The notes under the pieces were generated by a model. It saw nothing but the letters and a program-made list of their open reading frames with translations. It ran no database searches and was not told the DNA's origin. A stretch of DNA of 22,602 nt from Candidatus Heimdallarchaeota archaeon (GTDB lineage: Archaea > Asgardarchaeota > Njordarchaeia > Njordarchaeales > JAMOTR01). This document shows, in pieces, positions 7,824 to 15,811 of this stretch. The number at the start of each line of letters is the position of its first letter. Positions within the stretch are counted from its first letter, which is position 1. The translations under genes were made by a program, and so were the position numbers. The stretch covers positions 1 to 22,602 of the forward strand of contig JAMOTR010000072.1 of NCBI GenBank assembly GCA_027068385.1. Direction: 5' to 3'.

Positions 7824-8864
7824 TTTTGTTAGGCGCTCTCTTCTCCTGAGTTCTATCCCTTTAATAATGATCTTATTTCCCAATACCCTCACGGGAACAT
7901 CGGGTAAGAATATCTTTAGGAGGTCTATTTGAGTGCGTGTGTGACTCGTAATCTCGGACGTTTTTATGATCGACTCGCCCGCGGCTATAGAAGACCGAAT
8001 GATCAGATGATCCGCTAGATGTTTATCGGCTCCTGCGTCCGCCTTTACCTCATCCAAGAACTTCTCTGCGGCCATAGATCCGATCTTCCTCGCGTGCACT
8101 CCCTTTTTACATAACTGATCCGCCCCGACTATCCCCTCGTCTATCGAATAAATTACTATACCGCACCCTTTATCGAGAGCTTCATACCTTTTCCGTTCGG
8201 CCTCTAGCCTCTTATGAATCTCGGACTCTATCCTCTCGGAGGCGGAGGAGATCATGTCTCTAACTATTCTATTTGGGAGGTTAGATATAAACGCGAAAGC
8301 CCTCGGGCGGACGTTCCCGAGCCTCTCTAGCCTTATGGGTCTCACGAACTCCACGGGATCGACGCGCGCGATTACGATACCTCCGCCCCTAGGATAATAA
8401 CCCATACGCTTCACCTCAATGTTCGCGATCACTCCCATGCGCCTTAAGGCCTCTAGAAATACGAACTTGAGATAGTGTATAGGGGGCGAGAACGGAACGG
8501 CTGTGCCTCCGCGAATCTTTATTTCGGTCCTTCCCGGGGCAAACGCAAGCACCGGTAATATAGCTTGTAGTACTAACGGAATGCTCCCAGCGGTGCCGAT
8601 ATCGAAAAAGAACTTCCCAGAGCGTATCGTTCTAGGATAAAACTTAATTTCCCTAGAACCTAGCTTGAGCCCCTCTACCTTAGCGTTCGTGATCTCCGCT
8701 ATGGCCTTCACGGTCGTAAGATGATTCGGTTTGAGCCCAGGAGGCCTACGATTAGCGCGTATGTTATAAATCCTCACGGGAACGCCTAATAGTGCCGAGA
8801 ACGCTAGAGCCGAACGAAGTATTTGACCACCGCCTTCGCCCATCGAACCGTCTATCTCGATCAT
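7821..8864 (-). CDS. rtcA: RNA 3'-terminal phosphate cyclase RtcA, ending at CGA
   Basis: It converts a 3'-phosphate RNA end to a 2',3'-cyclic phosphate through an RNA-AMP step. Marks: GSMGEGGGQILRSALAFS at the N-terminus, RPPGLKPNHL (41-50), GTAGSIPLVLQ (90-100), GYYPRGGG (155-162), SNLPNRI (194-200), and the catalytic-type His 282 in DKHLADHL. With CGA at 7821-7823 as stop the protein is 347 residues, the normal family size, ending ...IKGIELRRRERLTK. In the standard code it would run on for 29 more residues into the first 61 bp of the RND gene. There are only two CGG codons; the conserved Arg of GQILR is CGT. It lies 20 bp downstream of the glycosyltransferase gene on the same strand. RtcA and archease both serve RNA end processing but sit in separate clusters here. 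Confidence 0.93.
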
Positions 8865-8884
8865 TCGATCTTATTACGAAAAAT

Positions 8885-10147
8885 TCATCTTCTTTCCGTC
8901 TTATACCGCTTCTTAGGCCTCCTTATAATCGCCCGGATCACGATGAGTCCCTCGAAGATCCGGAAGAACGGAAGCATTAGAGCATATCTTAGAGCCATGA
9001 ACTTTCTAGCCCTCCGATAGTCTCCGGAAAAGTAAGAGTTAATCATAAGATAGAAGGACGCGAGGGACGTGAGTAGATAGGCCCCGGGAGGTATAGAAGC
9101 GATAATTCCTACGACTATAGGGTTATAATGTGCGGCGGCCTCTATGGATTCGGCTAGTACGTTCCGAGCGTACCGTAATCCGAACACGGACGCGATGATA
9201 GAAGCCATCACTACGACAGCGGAACCGGCTAATAACCGGAACATAGCTAGACGCCTTATAATAGGCATGTTGGAAGTAATAGCCCTACCGGCCGCCTGAA
9301 GACGTCCCAGAGCCCGACGCATGCGCTGTTTTATGAACGCTATGATCCCCTTGGGGGCGATTTCCTTAACGTAAGAGCGCATGTGCGCTACCTTATAGCC
9401 CTTCTCGAAGAGTATCACCGTAAGATAAGAGTCCTCCGTAAGCTTTTCGGGGAATCCTCCTACGGCCTCTAAGACGTCCTTACGTATGAAGAACCCCTCG
9501 CCCGAGAACTGCGTCACCTTCCGAATCTTCCGATAGAAAGGAAGCATAGCCTCGTGCCGTACTATCGTCTCTATGTTCACGAAACGGCCGATAACGTTCT
9601 CCCTATGCCTAATCACGCGCGACCCTACCGCATCATATCCTTCTTCTATTAAGGCTACGGCCATCGCGATCTGCTTAGGATCTATCTCATCGTCCGCGTC
9701 ATACACGCCTATGATCTCGCCGGAAGCTTCCTTTAACGCACAATTAAGCGCGTGGGCTTTATACTTTAATTTACCGTCGCTCATCACCACGCGAGCGTTA
9801 AAGCCTTGCTCGCGCATCTTTTGAGCCACCCTTTCGGCCGCTTCTATGGTCTCGTAATCGTCGGGCTCAACGACAAAGAACACCTCTATAAGCTCCTTAG
9901 GATACTCTTGATTCATTATGGAACGGGCCGTAACCCGTATGCTCTCCTCCTTCTCCTTATGCAAGGCTACCATCACCGTAACTTTTCTCGGGTTGGGAGG
10001 TCTCTTCGGAACTAGATATGTCTCCGGGAACCGCTTAAAACCCTTAAATAGAGCTATCCGATTTATCGCGTTAAATATCCGTATAAGAGATACTACTAGC
10101 GCTGATACCACTAGCTTACCAAGCGCGGCGTCCACGGTCATCACCAT
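8885..10147 (-). CDS. Processive-type family 2 glycosyltransferase, membrane-bound
   Basis: It transfers sugars from nucleotide-sugars, probably to a polysaccharide or glycolipid at the membrane. There is one N-terminal membrane helix (about 8-30), then a GT-A domain with VTVMVALHKE (56-64), DxD-type D150-A-D152, GEGFFIRKDV (216-225) and TED (237-239). The acceptor motif follows at Q274-R-M-R277 and residue 278, and at least three C-terminal membrane segments after that. Residue 278 is encoded by CGG (9314-9316). Reading it as Trp restores the invariant QxxRW motif of cellulose-synthase-like enzymes, while the motif's Arg is CGT. Fifteen CGG and no TGG codons are present; many lie in or beside membrane segments. 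The ATG directly follows the TAA of the ligase gene. Substrate unknown. Confidence 0.9.
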   Translation of the reverse strand: MVMTVDAALGKLVVSALVVSLIRIFNAINRIALFKGFKRFPETYLVPKRPPNPRKVTVMVALHKEKEESIRVTARSIMNQEYPKELIEVFFVVEPDDYETIEAAERVAQKMREQGFNARVVMSDGKLKYKAHALNCALKEASGEIIGVYDADDEIDPKQIAMAVALIEEGYDAVGSRVIRHRENVIGRFVNIETIVRHEAMLPFYRKIRKVTQFSGEGFFIRKDVLEAVGGFPEKLTEDSYLTVILFEKGYKVAHMRSYVKEIAPKGIIAFIKQRMRRALGRLQAAGRAITSNMPIIRRLAMFRLLAGSAVVVMASIIASVFGLRYARNVLAESIEAAAHYNPIVVGIIASIPPGAYLLTSLASFYLMINSYFSGDYRRARKFMALRYALMLPFFRIFEGLIVIRAIIRRPKKRYKTERR

Positions 10148-11920
10148 TTAACTTTCTATGATCTTTTTCTTCCTCTGCGAGAGGAACATTTGATAGAGCT
10201 CCTCGCACGTGGTCGCATCCTCCGGTCCTTTGTCCTCCCTCCGACGTACGAAGCGTGGGAAGCGTAACGCTAGTCCTGTTCCTAATTTCTCGCGATAACA
10301 CGTGTGTATAGGACTTCTCGTGATCTCCGCAGCAGCGACCTCGGCTACGACGGCCGGAAGGAACCGCACGTCCGGAACTAGTTCGCTCTCCACCCTTGCG
10401 GGTTTATGATCCACCTTATAAGGCTCTAACATTTTGGGGAGCTTTTGTAGATCCTCGTCCGTGAACCCCGAACCGAGCTTACACACGGTCTTAAACGTAT
10501 CCGTCTCCTTATCATAAGCGGCCATGAGTAAAGCCCCGTAAGTACCCGCACGTCTTCCACGCCCCATGAACGCCCCTACGACGACGAGGTCTACGGTATC
10601 GGACAACTCATAGTGATAATCGCGCTTATACTTGATCCATAGCCGTCCGCGTACTCCGGCTTGATACGGGGAATCTAGTTTCTTCGCCATGATGCCCTCA
10701 CAGCCGTCCGCGATGGACTTATGGAAGAAGTTCTCCGCCTCCTTTACGTCATCCGTGACGATCCTCTCAGCGAACGTGACGCGCTCGTTAGGCTTTACCG
10801 TGTTCTCTAGGAGCTCGCGGCGCTTATTATAGGGCGTATCTAATAGCGGCTCGCCATCGAGGTATATTAAATCGAAGAGGTATATCCTCACGGGTATCTC
10901 CTCGATCACGCGCTCGATCTCGTACTTCCTCTTTCTTCTCATGAGCTCCTGGAACGGTCTCAGCTCGTCCGTGTCCGGATCGTACGCGACGATCTCGCCC
11001 TCGACTATCGCCTCGTGACCCTCCAGCGCCTTCCTTATCCCTTCAACGATGTCCGGATACTGCGCGGTAATGTCCTCCAAGTGCCTCGAGAATATCTTCA
11101 CGGTTCCATCTTTAAACACGTGTATCTGAGCGCGCTCCCCGTCGTACTTATATTCGAAGGCAGCCGGTCTTCCTACCTTTAGGAATATCTCTTTTAGGTC
11201 CTGCGCGCGATGGGCGAGCATCATCTTAATCGGTATTCCGAGCTGTGGGCGTATCTTCATGATACCTTCGCGCCCTTCGGTGGCCACTACCTTAGCGATG
11301 TACCCGATGTCCGGATAAACGTAATAGGCGCGCTCCAATAGTTCCTTATATTCCCTAGCTCCGAGGAACGCGTCCGCTAGTGCTTCTAATACCGTACTCT
11401 CCGCTACTCCCAGACGCATGCGCCTAAGGACTAAACGCACGATGTGCTTCGCCTCATTAGGTTCGGCTCTAGAAAGGAGACCCGCGAGTAAGCGAATTTT
11501 CTTTTCTATAGCTCCCTCACCCGAAATGTCCGCGATCTTATCTAGGGTCTTCCGCACCTCATCCACCGTGAGCGGCTCCTCTATTACGTCTATGATGAAC
11601 GAAGAGGCCTGTCTCTTACGACGCTTACACAACTCCTCCGCTACGCGGCCGAGGTCACCGAGTTTCTTATAGAGGGACTCGACGACCGAAAGGGGAACGT
11701 TATAAGCTTCGCTTATCGCGCGCATCGTGAGCTTTTCTCCGATACCAAGATCCTTCTCGCGAAATTCGGGATACAGCTTACCCGTAATTATTAACGCAAC
11801 CTTGTCGATGACCTCCGGCGGAGTCTTTAAGAACAGACCCTTAAGAATAGCGATCATCTGAAGGCGCGAAGAGGTCCTTTCTAACGCATCAAGGATCTTA
11901 GCTAGCTCCCTAAACTTCAT
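10148..11920 (-). CDS. lig: ATP-dependent DNA ligase, archaeal replicative type
   Basis: It joins DNA nicks using ATP. The layout is the usual one: N-terminal DNA-binding domain (about 1-225), nucleotidyltransferase domain with the adenylated Lys in EYKYDGER (K258), then LFDLIYLDGE, EGIMAKK, LWIKYKRDY and a C-terminal OB domain ending RFPRFVR-x-REDKGPEDATT. The ATG at 11920 is chosen because MKFRELAKILDALERTSSRL matches the family N-terminus; a longer reading from 11989 only adds 23 unlike residues. Residue 519 (CGG, 10364-10366) falls on the Trp of the family's PDVWxxP motif, and residue 560 is CGG between CGT and AGG where a Trp (RWRED) is common. Conserved Arg use CGC, CGT and AGA. It is the first gene of the ligase-GT2-rtcA-RND-IDI-2 series. 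Confidence 0.95.
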   Translation of the reverse strand: MKFRELAKILDALERTSSRLQMIAILKGLFLKTPPEVIDKVALIITGKLYPEFREKDLGIGEKLTMRAISEAYNVPLSVVESLYKKLGDLGRVAEELCKRRKRQASSFIIDVIEEPLTVDEVRKTLDKIADISGEGAIEKKIRLLAGLLSRAEPNEAKHIVRLVLRRMRLGVAESTVLEALADAFLGAREYKELLERAYYVYPDIGYIAKVVATEGREGIMKIRPQLGIPIKMMLAHRAQDLKEIFLKVGRPAAFEYKYDGERAQIHVFKDGTVKIFSRHLEDITAQYPDIVEGIRKALEGHEAIVEGEIVAYDPDTDELRPFQELMRRKRKYEIERVIEEIPVRIYLFDLIYLDGEPLLDTPYNKRRELLENTVKPNERVTFAERIVTDDVKEAENFFHKSIADGCEGIMAKKLDSPYQAGVRGRLWIKYKRDYHYELSDTVDLVVVGAFMGRGRRAGTYGALLMAAYDKETDTFKTVCKLGSGFTDEDLQKLPKMLEPYKVDHKPARVESELVPDVRFLPAVVAEVAAAEITRSPIHTCYREKLGTGLALRFPRFVRRREDKGPEDATTCEELYQMFLSQRKKKIIES

Positions 11921-11954
11921 GTATATTTTAGGTTTGATGGTTTTCTTTCCAACG

Positions 11955-11963
11955 GTTTTTATC
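11955..11963 (-). promoter_or_regulatory. Possible TATA-like box of the ligase operon
   Basis: The complement reads GATAAAAAC, about 35-43 bp before the ligase ATG at 11920, inside the 95-bp gap between the divergent ligase and NfeD genes. The rest of the gap holds nothing I can name. The spacing allows a short 5' leader. Confidence 0.35.
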
Positions 11964-12015
11964 GAGCGGTTATCCCTCAAACGACACAATCATAACCCCC
12001 CAATGAGATTTAGAT

Positions 12016-12681
12016 ATGGACGCTCGGGTCCCCGCTTTACCTTTCTTCATAATAGGTGCTATTCTCTTGGTCTACGACACGCTTTTGGGTCTCATAGTGC
12101 TATTAATAGGACTAGTAGCGTACCTTTCTACGTTAGACCCGTCGCACGCATACGTCTCCATGTATTTCCTGGTCCCGTTAATCGTCTTCCTCCTCTTCGT
12201 TTGGGCTTCTTGGGAGAGCGTCCCGTACGAACGGAGACCGATCATAATAATAGCGTTCGTCCTCATCTCCCTAGCTATAGCCGCGACCCTCGGTCACGAT
12301 TATAGCGGGGTCCTCTTCGCCCCTATGTTCATAATTCCGATAGGTCTCGCGCTACTAGTAGATCCGAAAGGATATCTAGCGGTGTTCGCGGCCGTGGCTA
12401 CGTATGTGCCTTACTCCCTCCTCATCATGTATATTATAAGGAGTGTGAAGGACGTGAAGGAACATCCTATGATAGGAAAAGAGGGGGTGGTCGTGAAAGA
12501 GGTCACGAAGGAAGGAGGGGTAGTAAAAATAGGTAACACGTATCGGGACGCTGTGACTTACCTAAACCTCCCTATAAAACCCGGAACTAAGGTCATAGTG
12601 GTGGGCGTAAAAGACTTAATGCTCATCGTCGAGCCTCGTTCTCTAAGCGTCTCAAGGCGTTTCTTAGGTCTATCTCGCTGA
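12016..12681 (+). CDS. NfeD-like membrane protein
   Basis: About five membrane helices (residues 7-35, 44-65, 76-92, 100-115, 118-140) are followed by a small soluble domain (about 150-206). That domain has the NfeD OB-fold pattern: GKEGVVVKEV, GVVKIGNTY-x-DA, IKPGTKVIVVGVKDLMLIVEP. Residue 177 is CGG (12544-12546) at the place where NfeD proteins have the Trp of G-x-x-W-x-A, so it is probably YWDA. Two other CGG lie at residue 4 and at a membrane boundary (YE-x-RP). NfeD proteins work with SPFH/stomatin proteins in membrane microdomains and are usually encoded beside them; here the SPFH gene is 8 kb away at 20621. The last 15 residues after IVEP look added and overlap the convergent small gene by 53 bp. 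Confidence 0.85.
   Translation: MDARVPALPFFIIGAILLVYDTLLGLIVLLIGLVAYLSTLDPSHAYVSMYFLVPLIVFLLFVWASWESVPYERRPIIIIAFVLISLAIAATLGHDYSGVLFAPMFIIPIGLALLVDPKGYLAVFAAVATYVPYSLLIMYIIRSVKDVKEHPMIGKEGVVVKEVTKEGGVVKIGNTYRDAVTYLNLPIKPGTKVIVVGVKDLMLIVEPRSLSVSRRFLGLSR
12626..12631 (-). other. Tandem CGA-CGA immediately before TGA, proposed stop codons
   Basis: The last codons read GCT CGA CGA TGA. If CGA is a stop, this is a triple tandem stop, a common arrangement for backing up termination. Confidence 0.7.
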
Positions 12682-12988
12682 TCCCCTGAAGGCGGCCGAG
12701 ATACACGATTCTCTCCTCGTTCGTGTGCGGAGCCTTTATCGCTAATCTTACGAACTCGTCCGGTGAAAGCCTTAAGTATATTCCGTCGCGCTCCATAACG
12801 TAAGATAACTCCGGGTCGTTGCCCTCCTCGATGTATTTTACTAGCTCGAAAATAAAGAACGGAAACCCCTTCCTATCGGGTCTCGCGGCTAAAGCTACGA
12901 AGTACGGACTATCCGCCCCCACGAGGCCTCTTTCTATTCTCCTCTTAAGGTATTTCTTTACCCTCTTTATGTCCTCCTCGGTAATCAT
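12629..12988 (-). CDS. Unknown small protein downstream of rsmA, ending in CGA-CGA-TGA
   Basis: I do not recognise this protein of about 119 residues. It begins MITEEDIKRVKKYLKRRI, has a hydrophobic middle (GFPFFIFELVKYI), a YLRLSPDEFVRLA segment, and ends with helix DLRNALRRLENEA. The length, charge pattern and lack of membrane helices suggest a small soluble helical protein. The start ATG at 12988 is two bases after the proposed CGA stop of rsmA, or overlaps its TGA as ATGA, so translation is coupled in either reading. An upstream in-frame ATG (13033) would lie well inside rsmA and is less likely. The gene body has no CGA, then ends with two CGA directly followed by TGA (12623). It has no CGG. 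Its operon suggests a link to ribosome maturation, which is inference only. Confidence 0.7.
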
Positions 12989-12990
12989 GT

Positions 12991-12993
12991 TCG
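12991..12993 (-). other. In-frame CGA, proposed stop codon of rsmA
   Basis: The end of rsmA reads GAT CGA ACA TGA, and CGA occurs nowhere else in its frame. The next gene's ATG begins two bases after CGA. This site is weaker evidence than the others because a TGA follows one codon later. Confidence 0.6.
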
Positions 12994-13812
12994 ATCTTTG
13001 TATTCCTCCATGTAGAGCCTTACTAGCTCGCACCGTTCATCTAAAGATAATTCGCGCGGCCTCTTGGAGGCGAACCTCTTAGGAACGTCCATAATACTAG
13101 ATAGGGTATTCTTTAGCTTCCTATTAGGGGAGACGAACGCTATCTTCGTGAGACGCTTTAAGATCCGATAGTTGCACTTCTCCGGTTTAGGCTTTAGAAC
13201 TATTATAGCGGACCGCACCTTAGGCCTCGGGAAGAAGCTCTCCGGAGGGAAAGAGGCGATTATCTTTGGTTCGTACACGTTCCATAAGAGCACGCTCGTC
13301 GATGTCGCTTCACGCGTCCCGGGCTTCGCTGTGATCTTCTCCGCGAACTCCTTTTGAACGGTTAAAACCGCGGGGGGCTTATGCCGGTCCTCCATGAGCC
13401 TATAAATCAAGGGGCCGGAGATCGAGTAAGGTATGTTTCCCACCACCACGTTAGATCCCTTAGGGGGATAGAACTCCAGCGCGTCCGCGCCTATGAGCTC
13501 CGCATCCAATCCCGTTAATACCTCGCGCTTCGCTATACGAAGCAAGGTGAAATCGATATCTATAGAGTAAGTTTTCCGCCTACGGGCGAGCTCGCGCGTG
13601 AGTAGACCGATACCCGTTCCGATCTCGAATACTACGGGCCTTATGGACAACGTATACACCGCTTTGATCATCTCGTTCAAAAGATTACGATCCACCACGA
13701 AATGCTGTCCCAAGTCTTTAGAGAGGGTTACCCCATACTTTCTCAATACCGTCTTAATGAACGTCCTTACTTTGCGCGACCGCTCTAAGTCCACGCGTGA
13801 ATACCTTCTCAT
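12991..13812 (-). CDS. rsmA: 16S rRNA N6,N6-adenine dimethyltransferase (RsmA/KsgA/Dim1)
   Basis: It dimethylates two adjacent adenines near the 3' end of 16S rRNA during small-subunit assembly. Marks: KDLGQHFVVDRNLL (about 33-46), SAM motif EIGTGIGLLTREL (63-75), DALEF (motif III region), the catalytic NIPYSISGPLIYRL, VLTVQKEFAEKI and FFPRPKV-x-SA. CGA at 12991-12993 leaves 273 residues; the standard reading adds only two more. Six CGG codons occur, including KV-x-SAII and DE-x-CELV, where Trp is plausible but not fixed in the family. The start is uncertain: ATG 13812 overlaps the DUF655 gene by 59 bp, and GTG at 13794 would shorten that to 41 bp. The DUF655-rsmA order is a known archaeal arrangement. 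Confidence 0.94.
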
Positions 13813-14302
13813 CGACCTCGTTTAGGATCTCGGACATAAGTCTCTTCGCGAACGACTCGATAATATCGATCTTTAGCTTCTCGTTTACTTCCTCTAAGCT
13901 ATTAAACGGCCTCATAGCCTCGATCTTCTTACGCCTAGCGCGCCCTATTTTCGGTAAGAGCTCCAACGTATGCGTCCACTTATCATACATCCCGGAATAG
14001 TTCACGATCGCTAGGAAGTGCCTCTCGTACTTCTTAACGACCCTCTTGAGGATCTCTAGAAGGACATTGCGTTCCTCCTCATCGAGGGATACGCGCCCGC
14101 AAGTTTTCGTAATTATGTATATCTTCTCCTTCGGTATCACGGTGCCCGGCTCATACAATTCGCTCGTCTTACCGATACAAACGTTAAAGTTCTGGAGCCC
14201 TAATACCTTACACTCAAACCCCTTCGTATCGGGATAACAAGAGATCACAGCGTATTCGCGATCGAACTTAATCTTAACTCCCCTCCCCCTCGGCTTCGGC
14301 AT
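13754..14302 (-). CDS. DUF655 predicted RNA-binding protein
   Basis: A 182-residue member of the archaeal DUF655 family (COG1491), thought to bind RNA and normally encoded upstream of rsmA, as here. After a basic start (MPKPRGRGVKIKFDREYAVI) it has a small beta-rich part and then a helix-hairpin-helix-like segment, HTLELLPKIGRARRKKIEAM (about 110-129), followed by a helical tail. It has one TGG and no CGG or CGA. Its end overlaps the start of rsmA by 41-59 bp depending on the rsmA start, so the two are translated together. A 64-bp gap separates it from the divergent transporter gene. Confidence 0.85.
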   Translation of the reverse strand: MPKPRGRGVKIKFDREYAVISCYPDTKGFECKVLGLQNFNVCIGKTSELYEPGTVIPKEKIYIITKTCGRVSLDEEERNVLLEILKRVVKKYERHFLAIVNYSGMYDKWTHTLELLPKIGRARRKKIEAMRPFNSLEEVNEKLKIDIIESFAKRLMSEILNEVDEKVFTRGLRAVAQSKDVH

Positions 14303-14330
14303 GTTTAAAAGATAAGAGTCCTGGTTTAAG

Positions 14331-14339
14331 GCTATATAC
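14331..14339 (+). promoter_or_regulatory. TATA-like box upstream of the transporter gene
   Basis: GCTATATAC lies 28-36 bp before the ATG at 14367, in the short gap shared with the divergent DUF655 gene. On the complement the same AT-rich core (GTATATAGC) lies about 30-37 bp before the DUF655 ATG, so one element could serve both genes. Confidence 0.45.
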
Positions 14340-14366
14340 GTTTGAACTCATCCGCGCGATAGCGCT

Positions 14367-15788
14367 ATGGATCGCGAGAAGAAGTTAGCTTTATACCTAG
14401 CGTCCGTTATTATAGGCGTAGGCGTCTTAGAGTTACCCGTAGCTACGGCTAGATGCGGAGTACTTCCGTTAGTACTATTCTTAACCCTCATGGCTTACGT
14501 TACGGCATTAATTTACGACCGCATCGTAGAGGTCTCTAAGGCGTACGGCTTCTCACAATACGCCCTTCATCATGCCGCTATAGCTTCAGGATTAAGGATC
14601 TCTACGCGCCTCTCACTCACTCTAGGGTTATTTCTATATGCCTTATCCGCGGACGTAGCGTACATACTCATCTCCACTTCCTCGATTCTGAGCCTTAAGG
14701 GTATAATAAACCGGGCGCTCGTGGGCGTTCTCATAATAATCGCGTCACTACCCTTATACAGGAACCCGAGGCTCTTTAAGACGGTAATCCTATTAGGCTT
14801 TCGGTGCCTCATCATAGCTTATTCACGTTCTCGGGTCGAGGCTTCTCTACTTTATCTATTAACGATCCTGTTCGCTGAGGCGTTTCCGGATCGGGGTCGC
14901 AAGGAAGTAATAGAAGAGGCTGAAGAGATCCTCCCGAGGCATTATCTGGGCGTTATATACACGCTCGCGAAGATCGCGGTATTAGTCTCAGCGACGCTCG
15001 TCGCTACTATTCTCATAGCCTCCCGCTCCGGCTTCGCTTTCGATACCCCCCGGCTACCGAAGAGCATAGAGGACGTATATTACGCCTTCGGCCTCTCGAT
15101 CTTCGCGTTCTTAGGCACGGGCGTGTGTAACGCCCTCGTGTATAAGCGGTATAAGGGAAAAGTAGCTAGGCGCGTGAACTTGTTGTCCGTCACGCTAGTG
15201 CTCCTCGTATACCTATTCTTCATATTCTCTATAGTAGCCGTCGTCCCGTACGAAGTCTTATACCACGAGGACGTATCTTACGGACACGCCTTATTAGCTA
15301 TAGCGGAGGTCCTCTCCTCGATGGGACTCTCTTCATTCTCTAAGTCTATTATAGCTCTAGCGAACGTGTTCGCGATTCTCACGATCACCACGGCTTTTCT
15401 AGGTATGACGGACGCGTCAGCGGAAAGGATGGACGTGGAGGGGATCGACTATAGGATATCCCGGATCTTCACGGCCGTCATAGCTTACGTCATCGCCTTA
15501 TGCATACACGAGCTCTCCTTATCGTTTAGCGTCACGTTCCTCTTGGGTCTAGCCGGCGCCTTAGGTGGAGGAATATCGCTACTAGTGTTCCCGCGGCTAG
15601 TAGGGAAGCCGAATCGGAAGGCGTACGCTCTAGGATCAGTGTCCCTAGCGTTATACTTCATATATCTCATACGCGCCGCTACGACTCCGGAAGAGATGAA
15701 GCTTAGCGTTGCATTCTTCGTCATCTTTATAGTTATAGACGCGGTCATGGCGTATGAAAGCGTTAAAAGGTCGAGGTTTAATATTTAA
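14367..15788 (+). CDS. Amino-acid permease-like membrane transporter (HAAAP/SLC38-like)
   Basis: A 473-residue protein with about eleven membrane helices. The first helix, IIGVGVLELPVATARCGVLP (about 16-35), matches the unwound G-x-G-x-L-x-x-P region of aromatic/neutral amino-acid permeases of the APC fold. A later helix with SIFAFLGTGVCNALV (about 245-259) fits the sixth helix of that fold. It is therefore probably a secondary amino-acid transporter, but the substrate cannot be read from sequence. Nine CGG and no TGG codons occur; zero Trp would be unusual for such a protein, while nine Trp would be ordinary. Several CGG lie at membrane boundaries (FP-x-LVGKPN-x-KAYAL). It ends in TAA 23 bp before the TBP gene. 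Confidence 0.8.
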   Translation: MDREKKLALYLASVIIGVGVLELPVATARCGVLPLVLFLTLMAYVTALIYDRIVEVSKAYGFSQYALHHAAIASGLRISTRLSLTLGLFLYALSADVAYILISTSSILSLKGIINRALVGVLIIIASLPLYRNPRLFKTVILLGFRCLIIAYSRSRVEASLLYLLTILFAEAFPDRGRKEVIEEAEEILPRHYLGVIYTLAKIAVLVSATLVATILIASRSGFAFDTPRLPKSIEDVYYAFGLSIFAFLGTGVCNALVYKRYKGKVARRVNLLSVTLVLLVYLFFIFSIVAVVPYEVLYHEDVSYGHALLAIAEVLSSMGLSSFSKSIIALANVFAILTITTAFLGMTDASAERMDVEGIDYRISRIFTAVIAYVIALCIHELSLSFSVTFLLGLAGALGGGISLLVFPRLVGKPNRKAYALGSVSLALYFIYLIRAATTPEEMKLSVAFFVIFIVIDAVMAYESVKRSRFNI

Positions 15789-15792
15789 AAAG
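15777..15792 (+). promoter_or_regulatory. TATA box upstream of the TBP gene
   Basis: TTTAATATTTAAAAAG overlaps the last codons of the transporter gene, 20-35 bp before the TBP ATG. It is the most AT-rich stretch nearby and fits an archaeal TATA box for a leaderless transcript, so TBP may be expressed separately from the transporter. Confidence 0.5.
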
Positions 15793-15811
15793 CCTCTTTT
15801 TAAGAACCCTT

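Noticed and set aside
11921..11989. Longer N-terminus for the DNA ligase (start at 11989).
   Set aside because: The extra 23 residues do not fit the family, while the ATG at 11920 gives the typical MKFRELAKILDALERTSSRL start and leaves room for a promoter.
12989..13033. Longer N-terminus (start at 13033) for the small protein after rsmA.
   Set aside because: It would overlap rsmA by over 40 bp. The ATG at 12988 is placed exactly at the rsmA stop, as in coupled genes.
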